A stretch of DNA of 64,000 bases from Dryocola sp031988645 (lineage in GTDB: Bacteria > Pseudomonadota > Gammaproteobacteria > Enterobacterales > Enterobacteriaceae): assembly GCF_051307045.1 (NCBI RefSeq), contig NZ_CP150452.1:3658001-3722000 (forward strand). The letters are read 5' to 3'. Under the pieces are notes generated by a model. The model did no database searches. It saw only the letters and a program-made list of their open reading frames with translations, and was not told the DNA's origin. The position numbers were made by a program, and so were the translations under genes. Shown in pieces: positions 18,705-28,340 of this stretch. Numbering within the stretch: position 1 is the stretch's first letter; the number at the start of each line of letters is the position of its first letter.

Positions 18705-19132
18705 CTTTCCCGCAGCCAGTGCAATTTTTTGCCGAAGCCGAGGGTGTTATCGGTCATTTTCAGCTCGTCGAGCTGAATTTCCCAGGCGGGTGCCGACATC
18801 ACTCTCGCTACCGGAAAGCGTTTGCAGTAAAGATGGCGAACGCTTTCCGCCTCGCTTTCTTCCAGCATGCGGATCCGGCCGCAAAACTGTACGCCGCGAA
18901 TCAGCGCTACGGTTTTCTGCTGCCCGTTTATCGTGCCCGCAACGCGCGCTGCGCGCTGGCCGATTAATTCGCCGTGGCGGGAATGGGCGTCGGTGAGCAG
19001 ATAAAAGGCCACGCGTTGCGCATCGTAGTAATAAAAGGCGTTAGCGCACCATAAATCTTCGCTACCGCCAACGCAGTAGGTGAGAACGTGCTGTTTGTTC
19101 AGCCAGCGGCTGATGGCATCAAGTGTTTCCAT
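18701..19132 (-). CDS. yhbP: YhbP family protein, FMN-binding split-barrel fold
   Basis: A 143-residue protein of the UPF0306/YhbP family, related to pyridoxamine-phosphate-oxidase-like flavin split barrels; function not established. Visible family features are VALIRGVQFCGRIR and the C-terminal DNTLGFGKKLHWLR. The start at ATG 19132 (METLDAISRWL) matches E. coli; the in-frame extension to 19174 is not needed. It is convergent with yhbO, with a 4-base overlap at the shared CTAG. Confidence 0.9.
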   Translation of the reverse strand: METLDAISRWLNKQHVLTYCVGGSEDLWCANAFYYYDAQRVAFYLLTDAHSRHGELIGQRAARVAGTINGQQKTVALIRGVQFCGRIRMLEESEAESVRHLYCKRFPVARVMSAPAWEIQLDELKMTDNTLGFGKKLHWLRES

Positions 19133-19185
19133 GGGCAACCTGAACGGTGTTACTCTGCAGATAATTTCAACCATGCGCCTGCCCT

Positions 19186-19479
19186 ATGTCACCCTGGTAT
19201 CTCTACTTAGTCCGCACCCCGGATAACCGCTTATACACCGGCATCACCACGGATGTGGAGCGCCGCTTCGGGCAGCATCAGGCCGGAAAAGGCGCGAAGG
19301 CTCTGCGGGGCAAGGGCGAGTTAAAGCTGGCGTTCAGCCGCCCGGTGGGCGATCGTTCGGCGGCCCTGCGGCTGGAATATCGCATCAAGCAGCTGACTAA
19401 AGCGCAAAAAGAACGCCTGGTGAACGGCAGCCTGCCTTTTGAAGACCTGCTGGCAGATCTCCAAAAGGCCTGCACTTAA
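19186..19479 (+). CDS. yhbQ: GIY-YIG nuclease-superfamily protein
   Basis: A 97-residue single-domain GIY-YIG protein. The family motif appears as WYLYLVRT...RLYTGITTDVERRFGQH, and a conserved Arg and Glu follow. The family resembles the nuclease domains of UvrC and homing enzymes, but YhbQ's role is not settled; DNA repair or processing is only suggested. It overlaps the convergent yhbS at TTAA, where both stop codons (TAA) are read from the same four bases. Confidence 0.92.
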   Translation: MSPWYLYLVRTPDNRLYTGITTDVERRFGQHQAGKGAKALRGKGELKLAFSRPVGDRSAALRLEYRIKQLTKAQKERLVNGSLPFEDLLADLQKACT

Positions 19480-19982
19480 GGCTCGCGGTTAAAGTGCTGG
19501 TGATATTCCACCAGTCCGCTCACGCCGTTTAGCGCATCGTTCGCCAGAGGATGAATCTGGAAGCTGGCCTCGGTATCAGGCCAGGCGCAACGCAGGCCGT
19601 ACTGAACCGCAGGCACAAAGCCAAAGCGGCGATACATCTCAGGCTCGCCCAGCGCGACCACCGCGGCGTAGCCGAATTCGTTGAGTGAATCCAGCCCTTC
19701 GTAAACCAGCCGTTTCGCCAGACCCTGGCCGCGCCAGGCCTCATCCACCGCTAAAGGCGCAAGCCCCACCCACTGCAGCTCCTCGCCTTCCACGGCAACC
19801 GGGCTGAAGGCGACATAGCCCACCACCTGTCCTTCTTCGTCCGTGGCGACCAGGCCAAGCGTCAGCAGGCCGTCTTCCCGTAAATTTCTTACCAGATCCG
19901 CTTCACCGTCGCCCTTAAAGGTGCGGCGCAGCAGGGCGTCGATACCGGGGGCGTCAATGGGTATTTCCACACGAATTAACAT
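19476..19982 (-). CDS. yhbS: GNAT-family N-acetyltransferase
   Basis: A 168-residue GNAT acetyltransferase. The acetyl-CoA loop is visible as VDEAWRGQGLAKRLV (Q/R-x-x-G-x-G/A type) near residue 80. The acceptor is unknown. Its ATG overlaps the end of ubiT by 7 bases on the same strand, so ubiT-yhbS form a translationally coupled pair, as in E. coli. Confidence 0.92.
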   Translation of the reverse strand: MLIRVEIPIDAPGIDALLRRTFKGDGEADLVRNLREDGLLTLGLVATDEEGQVVGYVAFSPVAVEGEELQWVGLAPLAVDEAWRGQGLAKRLVYEGLDSLNEFGYAAVVALGEPEMYRRFGFVPAVQYGLRCAWPDTEASFQIHPLANDALNGVSGLVEYHQHFNREP

Positions 19983-20500
19983 GGCTCACCTACCGAGTTG
20001 CTTTCTGGAGCAGGGTTGTGTTGCAAACCCGCTTCGACGAAATCAGCCAGCTGCAGCAGCCCGAACCGTAAAGGTTTCGGCATCGCATCCAGCTCAATGG
20101 CATCCATCAGGTTTTTGACATACAGGCCGAGTTCGGTGTCGCCTTCAATGACCAGGCGACGCTGGAAGAATAACGTGTCCGGGTCCTGTTTGCGCGCGGC
20201 AATCATCAGCAAATCGTTGGCGCTGGCGCTGAAGCTGACGTCGGCCGGCGCGTCTTCACGAACCAGCAGCTTATTATCCTGAAGCGAGGTAAACCACTTC
20301 AGGCCGAGATCGCGCACCTCAATGCTCAGCCAGCGGCCCTCTAAAAATTCCAGCTCGCCCTCTTCCAGCGCCTGACGGAACTGCCAGCCCAGCACCTGCT
20401 CGAGAAGCTGTCGCTTCAGAGCAAAGGGCGTCAGTTTGACCGGGGTGCGCAATAAAGATGGGCCAACCTGTACCAGGCGAGAACGCAGTTTATCCAACAC
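19976..20500 (-). CDS. ubiT: ubiquinone anaerobic biosynthesis accessory factor UbiT (SCP2 domain)
   Basis: A 174-residue protein identical in length to E. coli YhbT/UbiT, with a sterol carrier protein 2 (SCP2) domain over most of its length. UbiT, with UbiU and UbiV, supports O2-independent ubiquinone synthesis, probably by carrying the lipophilic intermediates. The start is GTG at 20500, preceded by AAGGAG at good spacing. This gives LDKLRSRLVQVGPSLL as in E. coli and is preferred over the longer frame from 20566. ubiT faces away from ubiU, and the roughly 245-base divergent region holds both promoters. Confidence 0.93.
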   Translation of the reverse strand: MLDKLRSRLVQVGPSLLRTPVKLTPFALKRQLLEQVLGWQFRQALEEGELEFLEGRWLSIEVRDLGLKWFTSLQDNKLLVREDAPADVSFSASANDLLMIAARKQDPDTLFFQRRLVIEGDTELGLYVKNLMDAIELDAMPKPLRFGLLQLADFVEAGLQHNPAPESNSVGEPC

Positions 20501-20745
20501 GAGCTTTACTCCTTGTGAAAAATTTTCGCTATTTTGCCATACCCGCCGATCGTCATAGCGGCGCAAATCAACAATTGCTCAGGTTTTAACTCTCACCATT
20601 GGTTGCCATCAATACGCCATTAGCTGCCTTAAATCAAAATTTGTCGCGGACAGGTTAACTAAAATCCCAGTTCGTTAACAATTTTGCGGCCCTTAGCCGG
20701 CCGCGCGGGCTATCTGACAGGATACCCAATGATGCGGGATAAATT

Positions 20746-21741
20746 ATGGAGTTGCTTTGCCCTGCCGGAAATTTACCGGCGCTGAAAGCGGCCATCGATA
20801 ATGGCGCCGACGCGGTTTATATCGGTCTGAAAGACGACACTAACGCCCGCCATTTCGCCGGACTGAACTTCACGGAAAAGAAATTACACGAAGCGGTCAG
20901 CTACGTACATCTTCGCGGGCGCAAGCTGCATATCGCCATCAATACCTTCGCTCACCCGGACGGCTACGCGCGCTGGCAGCGGGCGGTGGATATGGCCGCG
21001 CAGCTGGGCGCAGACGCCCTGATTCTGGCGGATCTTGCGATGCTTGAGTATGCCGCGGCCCGCTATCCGCATATTGAGCGCCACGTCTCGGTTCAGGCTT
21101 CGGCGACTAACGAAGAAGCCATTCGCTTCTATCAGCGTAATTTTGACGTGGCCCGCGTGGTGCTGCCGCGCGTGTTGTCCATTCATCAAGTCAGGCAGCT
21201 GGCCCGCGTTACCCCCGTTCCGCTGGAGGTCTTCGCCTTCGGCAGCCTGTGCATCATGGCCGAAGGGCGCTGCTACCTGTCATCCTATCTGACCGGCGAG
21301 TCGCCCAATACCGTCGGCGCCTGCTCCCCGGCGCGCTTTGTGCGCTGGCAGCAAACGCCGCAGGGGCTGGAGTCGCGTCTTAACGACGTACTGATCGACA
21401 GGTATCAGGAGGAGGAGAACGCCGGCTATCCGACGTTGTGCAAAGGTCGTTATCTGGTAGACGGGCAGAAGTATCACGCCCTGGAAGAGCCTACCAGCCT
21501 GAACACGCTTGAGCTGCTGCCCGAGCTCTACGCGGCCAATATCGCGTCGGTGAAAATCGAAGGCCGCCAGCGGAGCCCGGCCTATGTAAGCCAGGTTGCC
21601 AAAGTGTGGCGGCAGGCCATCGACCGCTGCATGGCCGATCCGGAGAACTATCGCGCGCAGCCCGCCTGGATGGACGCGCTCGGCGCGATGGCGGAAGGTA
21701 CGCAAACCACTCTCGGCGCATATCACCGCAAATGGCAGTAG
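20746..21741 (+). CDS. ubiU: ubiquinone anaerobic biosynthesis protein UbiU (peptidase U32-like)
   Basis: A 331-residue peptidase-U32-family protein that binds a 4Fe-4S cluster and forms a heterodimer with UbiV for O2-independent hydroxylation of ubiquinone precursors. The cluster cysteines described in E. coli (about 169, 176, 193, 232) are represented here in SLCIMAEGRC, TVGACSP and PTLCKGR. Length equals E. coli. ubiV follows 8 bases after the stop, so the two are cotranscribed. An ATCAA half-site near 20635 could belong to an FNR site, but the other half is poor. Confidence 0.95.
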   Translation: MELLCPAGNLPALKAAIDNGADAVYIGLKDDTNARHFAGLNFTEKKLHEAVSYVHLRGRKLHIAINTFAHPDGYARWQRAVDMAAQLGADALILADLAMLEYAAARYPHIERHVSVQASATNEEAIRFYQRNFDVARVVLPRVLSIHQVRQLARVTPVPLEVFAFGSLCIMAEGRCYLSSYLTGESPNTVGACSPARFVRWQQTPQGLESRLNDVLIDRYQEEENAGYPTLCKGRYLVDGQKYHALEEPTSLNTLELLPELYAANIASVKIEGRQRSPAYVSQVAKVWRQAIDRCMADPENYRAQPAWMDALGAMAEGTQTTLGAYHRKWQ

Positions 21742-21749
21742 GAAATCAG

Positions 21750-22634
21750 ATGAAATATTCACTAGGGCCGGTGCTGTACTACTGGCCGAAAGAAACGCTG
21801 GAAAGCTTTTACCAGGCCGCCGCGAAGAGCAGCGCCGATGTGGTTTATCTCGGTGAAACCGTCTGCAGCAAACGCCGCGCCACCAAAGCGGGCGACTGGC
21901 TGGATATGGCGAAAATGCTGGCCGGCGAGGGCAAGCAGGTTGTGCTTTCCACCCTTGCGCTGGTGCAGGCACCGTCCGAGCTGGGCGAGCTCAAACGCTA
22001 CGTCGACAACGGCGACTTTCTGATTGAGGCTAACGACATTGGCGCCGTAAACGTCGCCGCGGAGCGCAAACTGCCGTTTATCGCAGGTCATGCGCTTAAC
22101 TGCTACAACGCCGTCACCCTGCGCCTGCTGCTTAAACAAGGCATGACGCGCTGGTGCATGCCGGTCGAGCTGTCGCGCGACTGGCTGGCAAACCTGCTAA
22201 ACCAGTGCGATGAGCTGGGCATTCGGCATCGGTTCGAAGTGGAAGTGCTAAGCTACGGCCACCTGCCGCTGGCTTACTCCGCCCGCTGCTTTACCGCGCG
22301 CTCTGAGGACCGTCCGAAGGACGAATGTGAAACCTGCTGCATTAAGTATCCCAACGGACGCGATATGCTTTCGCAGGAGAATCAGCAGGTTTTCGTGCTT
22401 AACGGCATTCAGACCATGAGCGGCTACGTCTATAACCTCGGCAACGAACTGGCGTCGATGAAAGGCCTGGTGGATATGGTTCGCCTGTCGCCAATGGGAA
22501 TGGAGACCCTGCGCGTGCTGGAAACCTTCCGCGCCAATGAAAATGGCTCGGCCCCGCTGAAGCTCACTTCGCAAAGCGACTGCAACGGCTACTGGCGACG
22601 CGTCGCCGGTCTGGAGCTGGTGGATCGCGCCTGA
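21750..22634 (+). CDS. ubiV: ubiquinone anaerobic biosynthesis protein UbiV (peptidase U32-like)
   Basis: A 294-residue partner of UbiU in the same U32-like family, also an Fe-S protein. Cysteines matching the E. coli cluster ligands are in GETVCSKRR (about 39), ARCFTAR (about 180) and DECETCC (about 193-197). I start at ATG 21750, after AGGAAATC following the ubiU stop; an upstream in-frame start at 21606 would overlap ubiU deeply. The frame is intact. Confidence 0.94.
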   Translation: MKYSLGPVLYYWPKETLESFYQAAAKSSADVVYLGETVCSKRRATKAGDWLDMAKMLAGEGKQVVLSTLALVQAPSELGELKRYVDNGDFLIEANDIGAVNVAAERKLPFIAGHALNCYNAVTLRLLLKQGMTRWCMPVELSRDWLANLLNQCDELGIRHRFEVEVLSYGHLPLAYSARCFTARSEDRPKDECETCCIKYPNGRDMLSQENQQVFVLNGIQTMSGYVYNLGNELASMKGLVDMVRLSPMGMETLRVLETFRANENGSAPLKLTSQSDCNGYWRRVAGLELVDRA

Positions 22635-22737
22635 GAAAAAGCTCGCTTTGTTACTTAACTGTTGAGGATTATGCGCAATACTGAGGCTAATTATCAGCAA
22701 ACGAAGTTACCCACTTCGTCTAACAAAGTGAGCCGTT

Positions 22738-23743
22738 ATGTCTGACATTACCCAAGCCCCCTTTTCGCTGCTGGACCTGTCCCCTATTCCCCAGGGCTCG
22801 CATGCAGCCGACGCTTTCCATCGCTCCCTCGATCTCGCGCGCCTGGCCGAGAAGCGCGGCTATCACCGCTACTGGCTGGCCGAGCACCACAATATGACCG
22901 GCATCGCCAGCGCGGGCCACGTCGGTGCTTATTGGCTATCTCGCGGCGAACACCCAAACGCTGCGCCTGGGTTCCGGCGGCGTAATGCTGCCCAACCACT
23001 CGCCGCTGGTGATTGCCGAGCAGTTCGGTACGCTGGAAACGCTCTATCCGGGACGCATCGATCTCGGCCTTGGCCGCGCGCCGGGCAGCGATCAGCGCAC
23101 GATGATGGCGCTGCGCCGCCATATGAGCGGCGATATCGACAATTTCCCGCGCGACGTCAGCGAGCTGATTTCGTGGTTTGACGCGAAGGATCCGAATCCG
23201 CCCGTGCGGCCGGTCCCCGGCTATAACGCTAAAATTCCCGTCTGGCTGCTGGGCTCAAGCCTTTACAGCGCCCAGCTGGCCGCGCAGCTTGGGCTGCCTT
23301 TTGCCTTCGCCTCGCACTTCGCCCCGGACATGCTTTTCCAGGCGCTGCAGCTTTATCGCGCCCAGTTCAAACCGTCCGAACGGCTGGAAAAACCCTATGC
23401 GATGGTCTGCATTAATATCATCGCGGCGGACAGCAACCGCGATGCGGAATTCCTGTTTACCTCGATGCAGCAGGCGTTCGTAAAACTGCGCCGCGGCGAA
23501 ACCGGGCAGCTTCCCGCCCCTATCGAAAACATGGACAGCTTCTGGAACCCGGCGGAACAGTACGGCGTGCAGCAGGCGCTGAGCATGTCGCTGGTAGGCG
23601 ATAAAGCGAAGGTGCGTCACGGGCTGATTTCACTGCTGCGGGAAACCCAGGCCGATGAAATCATGGTCAACGGGCAGATTTTTGATAGCCAGGCGCGGCT
23701 GCATTCGTTCGACCTGGCGATGGACGTGCGCGAGAGTTTATAA
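22738..23743 (+). CDS. yhbW: luciferase-like monooxygenase YhbW (apparent +1 frameshift)
   Basis: A bacterial-luciferase-like flavin-dependent monooxygenase with a TIM barrel, function unknown in E. coli. The N-terminus PFSLLDLSPIPQGS and the segment YWLAEHHNM are typical. The frame changes at GGGCC 22914-22918. Before it reads TGIASA, after it ATSVLIGYLAANTQTL once one G is removed. Corrected length is 334 residues, against 335 in E. coli. An unknown function makes a real pseudogene less implausible than elsewhere, but the error has the same GGCC form as the others. Confidence 0.9.
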
Positions 23744-23758
23744 GCTTGCTTTCTCATA

Positions 23759-23826
23759 GTCGGGTGGGCGCAGGCCTCACCCGACAAAACAAATCGGTGG
23801 AGGGCGCCTGCGCTTATCCACCCTCC
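23759..23826. repeat. REP/BIME-type extragenic palindromes
   Basis: Two palindromic units lie head to head between the convergent yhbW and mtr genes. Unit A is 23759-23785 (arms GTCGGGTG and CACCCGAC, imperfect). Unit B is 23796-23826 (arms GGTGGAGGG and CCACCCTCC) with the REP-like internal GCGCTTATCC. This resembles enterobacterial BIMEs, which can bind IHF, gyrase or Pol I and protect mRNA 3' ends. Confidence 0.7.
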
Positions 23827-23829
23827 AAC

Positions 23830-25074
23830 TTATTGATAGACAGGCAATAAATTAAAGCTCGAAAGAATATGAATCACAGCATTGCCGGCCCCGAAGATAA
23901 GAATCAGGACGATCATTTTATTCCCGCCCCATACCCGGTAAGCCGGGCTGCCGAACTTACGGCGTGAAGCTTTAGCCAGCAGCGCGGGCACGATCGCAGC
24001 CCAGATGGTTGCCGCAAGCCCGGCAAAACCAATAGCGTAGATAAAGCCGTCGGGCCAAATCACCCCGCCCAGAACCGGCGGGATAAAGGTGACCAGAGCC
24101 GTTTTCAGGCGCCCCAACGCGCTATCGTCGAACCTGAACAGATCGGCCAGATAGTCAAACAGCCCCAGCGTCACGCCCAGAAATGAGCTGGCTACGGCAA
24201 AGTTGGAGAAGACAATCAGCAGCAGATCCAACGCGCGGCTGTTTAACACGCCGCTTAGCGCCTGCACCAGCACGTCGATATTCCCGCCTTTATGGGCAAT
24301 GGCGATAAACTCACCGCGTGGAATATTGCCCATGCTGCCCACCAGCCAGATGACATACAGCACCAGCGCCATCACCGTGCCCCAAAGCAGGCAGCGCTTA
24401 ATGGCCTGCGGGTTTTTGCCATAGTATTTCATCAGGCTCGGCACGTTGCCGTGGTAGCCAAATGACGCCAGGCAGAACGGCAGCGTCATCAGCAGATAAG
24501 GCAGGTAGCTTGGGTTAACCGCCTGGCTATCGAGCAGTATTTTCGGTTCGACATGCCACATCAGGCCGCCGAAGGTCATAAAGAAGGTGAGGATTTTTGC
24601 CCCCAGCACGATGCTCGTCATGCGGCTTACGGCATGGGTGCTCAGCCAGACGATAAAGGCCACCAGCAGGGCGAAAATCAGCCCGGCAAACCTGGCGGGA
24701 AAGTCGATGGCCATCTCGCTTAAGGTGTGGTGAATAACCGAACCGCTTGCCGAAATGTAGGCGTAGGTCAGGATATACAGTACGAAAGCGATGGACAGCC
24801 CGTTAATCAGGTTCCAGCCCTTGCCCAGCAGATCTTTTGTGACGGTGTCAAAACTTGCGCCGACGCGATAGTTAAGGTTAGCCTCGAGGATCATCAGCCC
24901 GGAATGCAGCATGCAAAACCAGGTGAAGACCAGCGCCGCAAGCGACCAGAAGAACCAGCTGCCCGCCATCACGACCGGAAGTGAAAACATGCCCGCGCCA
25001 ATAATAGTGCCACCAATTATCATCACGCCGCCGAAAATAGAGGGCGTGGCTTTGGTGGTCGATAAGGTTGTCAT
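23830..25074 (-). CDS. mtr: tryptophan permease, high affinity
   Basis: A 414-residue proton-coupled aromatic amino acid permease (HAAAP family), the same length as E. coli Mtr, importing tryptophan and indole. About eleven hydrophobic segments are visible, beginning with GGVMIIGGTIIGAGMFSLP near residues 15-33, the family's unwound first helix. A TrpR-like operator lies 58-75 bases upstream of its ATG, in the promoter region. Confidence 0.96.
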   Translation of the reverse strand: MTTLSTTKATPSIFGGVMIIGGTIIGAGMFSLPVVMAGSWFFWSLAALVFTWFCMLHSGLMILEANLNYRVGASFDTVTKDLLGKGWNLINGLSIAFVLYILTYAYISASGSVIHHTLSEMAIDFPARFAGLIFALLVAFIVWLSTHAVSRMTSIVLGAKILTFFMTFGGLMWHVEPKILLDSQAVNPSYLPYLLMTLPFCLASFGYHGNVPSLMKYYGKNPQAIKRCLLWGTVMALVLYVIWLVGSMGNIPRGEFIAIAHKGGNIDVLVQALSGVLNSRALDLLLIVFSNFAVASSFLGVTLGLFDYLADLFRFDDSALGRLKTALVTFIPPVLGGVIWPDGFIYAIGFAGLAATIWAAIVPALLAKASRRKFGSPAYRVWGGNKMIVLILIFGAGNAVIHILSSFNLLPVYQ

Positions 25075-25131
25075 ACGAATTCCTGAAAACGATCAACGGC
25101 TGTCGGAGTGACAGGTTTGCTGCGGAGTATT

Positions 25132-25149
25132 GTACCAGTACATGAGTAC
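25132..25149 (-). promoter_or_regulatory. TrpR operator of mtr
   Basis: GTACCAGTACATGAGTAC has perfect outer arms (GTAC...GTAC) and matches the trp operator consensus GTACTAGTTAACTAGTAC at 13 of 18 positions. mtr is repressed by TrpR and regulated by TyrR in E. coli; no clear TyrR box was identified. Confidence 0.7.
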
Positions 25150-25158
25150 ACTTTGGAT

Positions 25159-25192
25159 AAAAAAAATCCCGGTATGGATAACCGGGACTTTT
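25159..25192 (-). terminator. deaD terminator
   Basis: On the minus strand a hairpin TCCCGGT-TATCCAT-ACCGGGA is followed by a run of seven T. It lies between deaD and the downstream mtr gene. Confidence 0.85.
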
Positions 25193-25234
25193 ATCACTGC
25201 CTGCGCGTTAATCGCAGGCATAAACTGCGGTCAA

Positions 25235-27155
25235 TTAAGCTTCGGTTGAACGACGACGAGCAGGAGCTGCGCCATCATCACGACGTGGGCTACGAGCGCC
25301 TTCACGTCGTTCGCCGCTGAAGCTACGGCCGGCCGGAGCCGCGCCGTCACGACGTGGACCGCGACCGCCTTCACGACGCTCGCCGCCGAAACCACGACCC
25401 GCACCGCCGCCACGACGTTCGCCACCGCGGTCAGTACGCGGCTGCGCATCGCCCATCAGCTGCATATTCATCGGCTTGTTCAGAATACGGGTACGGGTGA
25501 AGTGCTGCAGGATTTCGCCCGGCATGCCTTTCGGCAGCTCGATGGTGGAGTGAGTACCGAACAGCTTGATGTTACCGATGTAACGGCTGCTGATGTCGCC
25601 TTCGTTAGCAATAGCGCCAACGATATGACGTACTTCAACGCCGTCATCACGGCCAACTTCAATGCGGTACAGTTCCATATCGCCAACGTCGCGACGTTCA
25701 CGACGAGCAGGCGCATCGCCGTCACGCTGCGGACGGTCTGAACGTGGACCACGTTCGTTGCGGTCGCCACGGCGTTCGAAACGCTCGTCACGCTCTTTGA
25801 ACTCGCGGCGCGGACGCATTGGCGCATCCGGCGGCAGGATCAGAGGACGTTCGCCCTGCGCCATTTTCAGCAGCGCTGCCGCCAGCGTTTCGATATCCAG
25901 CTCTTCTTCTGCGGAAGGCTGAATTTTAGCCAGCAGGCCACGGTACAGATCCAGATCGCTGCTTTCCAGCTGCTGCTGAACTTTAGCCGCGAACTTAGCC
26001 AGACGACGCTCGCTCAGCAGATCGCGGTTTGGCAGCTCTACTTCAGGAATGGTCAGCTTCATGGTGCGTTCGATGTTGCGCAGCAGACGACGCTCGCGGT
26101 TCTCAACGAACAGCAGCGCGCGGCCGGCGCGACCCGCACGACCGGTACGGCCGATACGGTGAACGTAGGATTCTGAGTCCATCGGGATGTCGTAGTTAAC
26201 CACCAGGCTGATGCGCTCAACGTCCAGGCCGCGGGCCGCAACGTCGGTTGCAATCAGGATGTCCAGACGACCATCTTTCAGACGCTCCAGAGTCTGCTCG
26301 CGCAGCGCCTGGTTCATGTCACCGTTCAGCGCGGCGCTGTTGTAACCGCTGCGCTCCAGCGCTTCGGCCACTTCCAGGGTCGCGTTTTTGGTACGCACGA
26401 AGATAATCGCCGCGTCAAAATCTTCCGCTTCCAGGAAACGCACCAGCGCTTCGTTTTTACGCATACCGTGCACGGTCCAGTAGCTCTGGCTGATGTCCGG
26501 GCGGGTGGTGACGCTTGACTGAATGCGTACTTCCTGCGGCTCTTTCATAAAGCGACGGGTAATACGACGGATAGCTTCCGGCATGGTGGCAGAGAACAGA
26601 GCGGTCTGATGACCTTCCGGGATCTGCGCCATGATGGTTTCAACGTCTTCGATGAAGCCCATACGCAGCATTTCATCCGCTTCGTCCAGCACCAGACCTT
26701 TCAGGTTGGACAGGTTCAGCGTACCGCGTTTTAAGTGATCGAGCAGGCGACCTGGGGTACCGACAACGATTTGTGGTCCCTGACGCAGGGCGCGCAGCTG
26801 CACGTCATAACGCTGGCCGCCGTAAAGGGCCACAACGTTTACGCCATGCATATGTTTAGAGAAATCCGTCATGGCTTCTGCAACCTGAACCGCCAGTTCG
26901 CGGGTCGGCGCCAGCACCAGAATTTGCGGTGCTTTCAGCTCGGGATCGAGATTGTGCAGCAGCGGTAAAGAGAAGGCTGCCGTTTTGCCGCTACCGGTCT
27001 GGGCCATACCCAGTACGTCGCGGCCCACCCAGCAGATGTGGAATACACTCTGCCTGGATTGGAGATGGCTTTTCATAACCCAGATCGTTCAGGGCCTGAA
27101 GGATGGAGGCGTTCAGCCCCAGATCAGAAAAAGTGGTTTCGATGATATCAGTCAT
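25235..27155 (-). CDS. deaD: DEAD-box RNA helicase, cold shock (apparent +1 frameshift)
   Basis: An ATP-dependent RNA helicase (CsdA) for 50S ribosome assembly and mRNA decay at low temperature. Motifs in order: Q motif GYEKPSPIQ, Walker A AQTGSGKT, PTRELA, DEAD, SAT, ARGLD and HRIGRTGRAG. A C-terminal RNA-binding domain and an Arg/Gly-rich tail of repeated GERR-type segments follow. The frame shifts at GGCCC 27022-27026 (plus strand), near residue 45. Upstream reads AECIPHLLG, downstream GRDVLGMAQTGSGK after removing one base. Corrected length is 639 residues, ten longer than E. coli because of the tail. Start ATG 27155 overlaps the end of yrbN. Confidence 0.94.
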
Positions 27156-27225
27156 GTAGTACATGTGCCTCGTTGATGGCGGCCAGTCTACGTAACTCAT
27201 CGTGAAATTGATCTGCAATTTTCAT
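27148..27225 (-). CDS. yrbN: small protein YrbN, overlapping the start of deaD
   Basis: A 25-codon ORF starts MKIADQFHDELRRLAAIN, close to the 26-residue E. coli YrbN as I remember it. It ends in a TGA located 5 bases inside deaD, overlapping the deaD start by 8 bases in another frame. This suggests translational coupling of deaD to yrbN. No strong ribosome-binding site is visible. Function is unknown. Confidence 0.72.
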   Translation of the reverse strand: MKIADQFHDELRRLAAINEAHVLHD

Positions 27226-27336
27226 TGAAAAGTGTGAACCGGCTCAAATTTGGTTGATTAACGAACAAAAACGCCCTCACCCGTTAAGGCGATGACTTTA
27301 ATGATTAAAGTTTATGGGCTGATCGTTGTTCGTCAG

Positions 27337-28221
27337 CTATTGCTGGTCCGATTCTGCCAGGTCATCTTGCTCCTGGCCCAAGAGCGCTAATTCCAACAAT
27401 GCATAACGATGCTCAACGTAGTTGTGTACGTTGTTAGCGACCGCTAACTTGAACAGTGCCGTGGCGCTGTCCTTTTCCCCCAGACTTAGGTAGTACTTAC
27501 CTAAATAGAAGTTGGTTTCACTGAGATGCTCAGCGAGCGAGGTGTTATCCGTTGCGTCCGCCTCGAGGCGTTCCATTAACGTTTTTTCGTTAATGTTCCC
27601 CAGGTAGAACTCGACAATGTTCCATCCCCATTGTTCTTTATCCGATTTATCGAGGCGCTGTTGTAACGCCACTTTGGCCTGTTTAGCGTCAATATTGTTT
27701 TCGACAATATAGAGCCACAGACTGCGGAACGGATCATTGGGATCGTCTTGATAAAACGCTAGCAGATCATCTTGCGCTAAACGATAACGACCACCGTAAT
27801 AGAGGGCGATACCGCGATTTAAATGCGCGTAGTTGTAAGTTGGATCAAGCTCAAGTACAGAATCAAACGCTTCATAGGCAGCATCAAAATTGCCTGCCTG
27901 CGTTAAATATATACCTAAGTAATTGAATACTTCAGGCATATCGGGGCGGATTGCCAACGCTTGTGAAAAATCATTTCGCGCCAGAGCCCGCAAGCCGAGG
28001 CTATCATACAACACTCCGCGCTCATATAAAAGCTGTGCGCGTTCATCATCGGTCAAAGCCCGACTGGCAAGTATCTGTTCCATGCGTGCCAGAATCACTT
28101 CCTGCTGCAAAGTCGGTTGCAATGGCACCGCCAGGACTTCGCTTTTACGCCAGGCAGAGTTGCTGCATCCTGCCAGCGTGAGAGCTGTCGCAACGAAACA
28201 CCAGCGCAAAAAAGGCTTCAT
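27337..28221 (-). CDS. nlpI: outer membrane lipoprotein NlpI (TPR)
   Basis: A 294-residue lipoprotein, same length as E. coli, with signal peptide and lipobox LAGC (lipidated Cys19). Tetratricopeptide repeats run from about residue 60 to 200 (ERGVLYDSLGLRALARNDFSQAL and the next repeats). NlpI is an adaptor that brings peptidoglycan hydrolases such as MepS to the protease Prc. The start at ATG 28221 gives the signal peptide at the N-terminus. It lies between pnp and deaD as in E. coli. Confidence 0.96.
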   Translation of the reverse strand: MKPFLRWCFVATALTLAGCSNSAWRKSEVLAVPLQPTLQQEVILARMEQILASRALTDDERAQLLYERGVLYDSLGLRALARNDFSQALAIRPDMPEVFNYLGIYLTQAGNFDAAYEAFDSVLELDPTYNYAHLNRGIALYYGGRYRLAQDDLLAFYQDDPNDPFRSLWLYIVENNIDAKQAKVALQQRLDKSDKEQWGWNIVEFYLGNINEKTLMERLEADATDNTSLAEHLSETNFYLGKYYLSLGEKDSATALFKLAVANNVHNYVEHRYALLELALLGQEQDDLAESDQQ

Positions 28222-28340
28222 TTCCCACTCCCGAAGACAACAATTGAATGAACATCCTGTCCGCCGGCTGCTAAAACGGAGCATCCAGCTCCGTAATAAA
28301 CAGCTCTCCATGTCACCATGGAGAGCTAAATTGGCAAACC

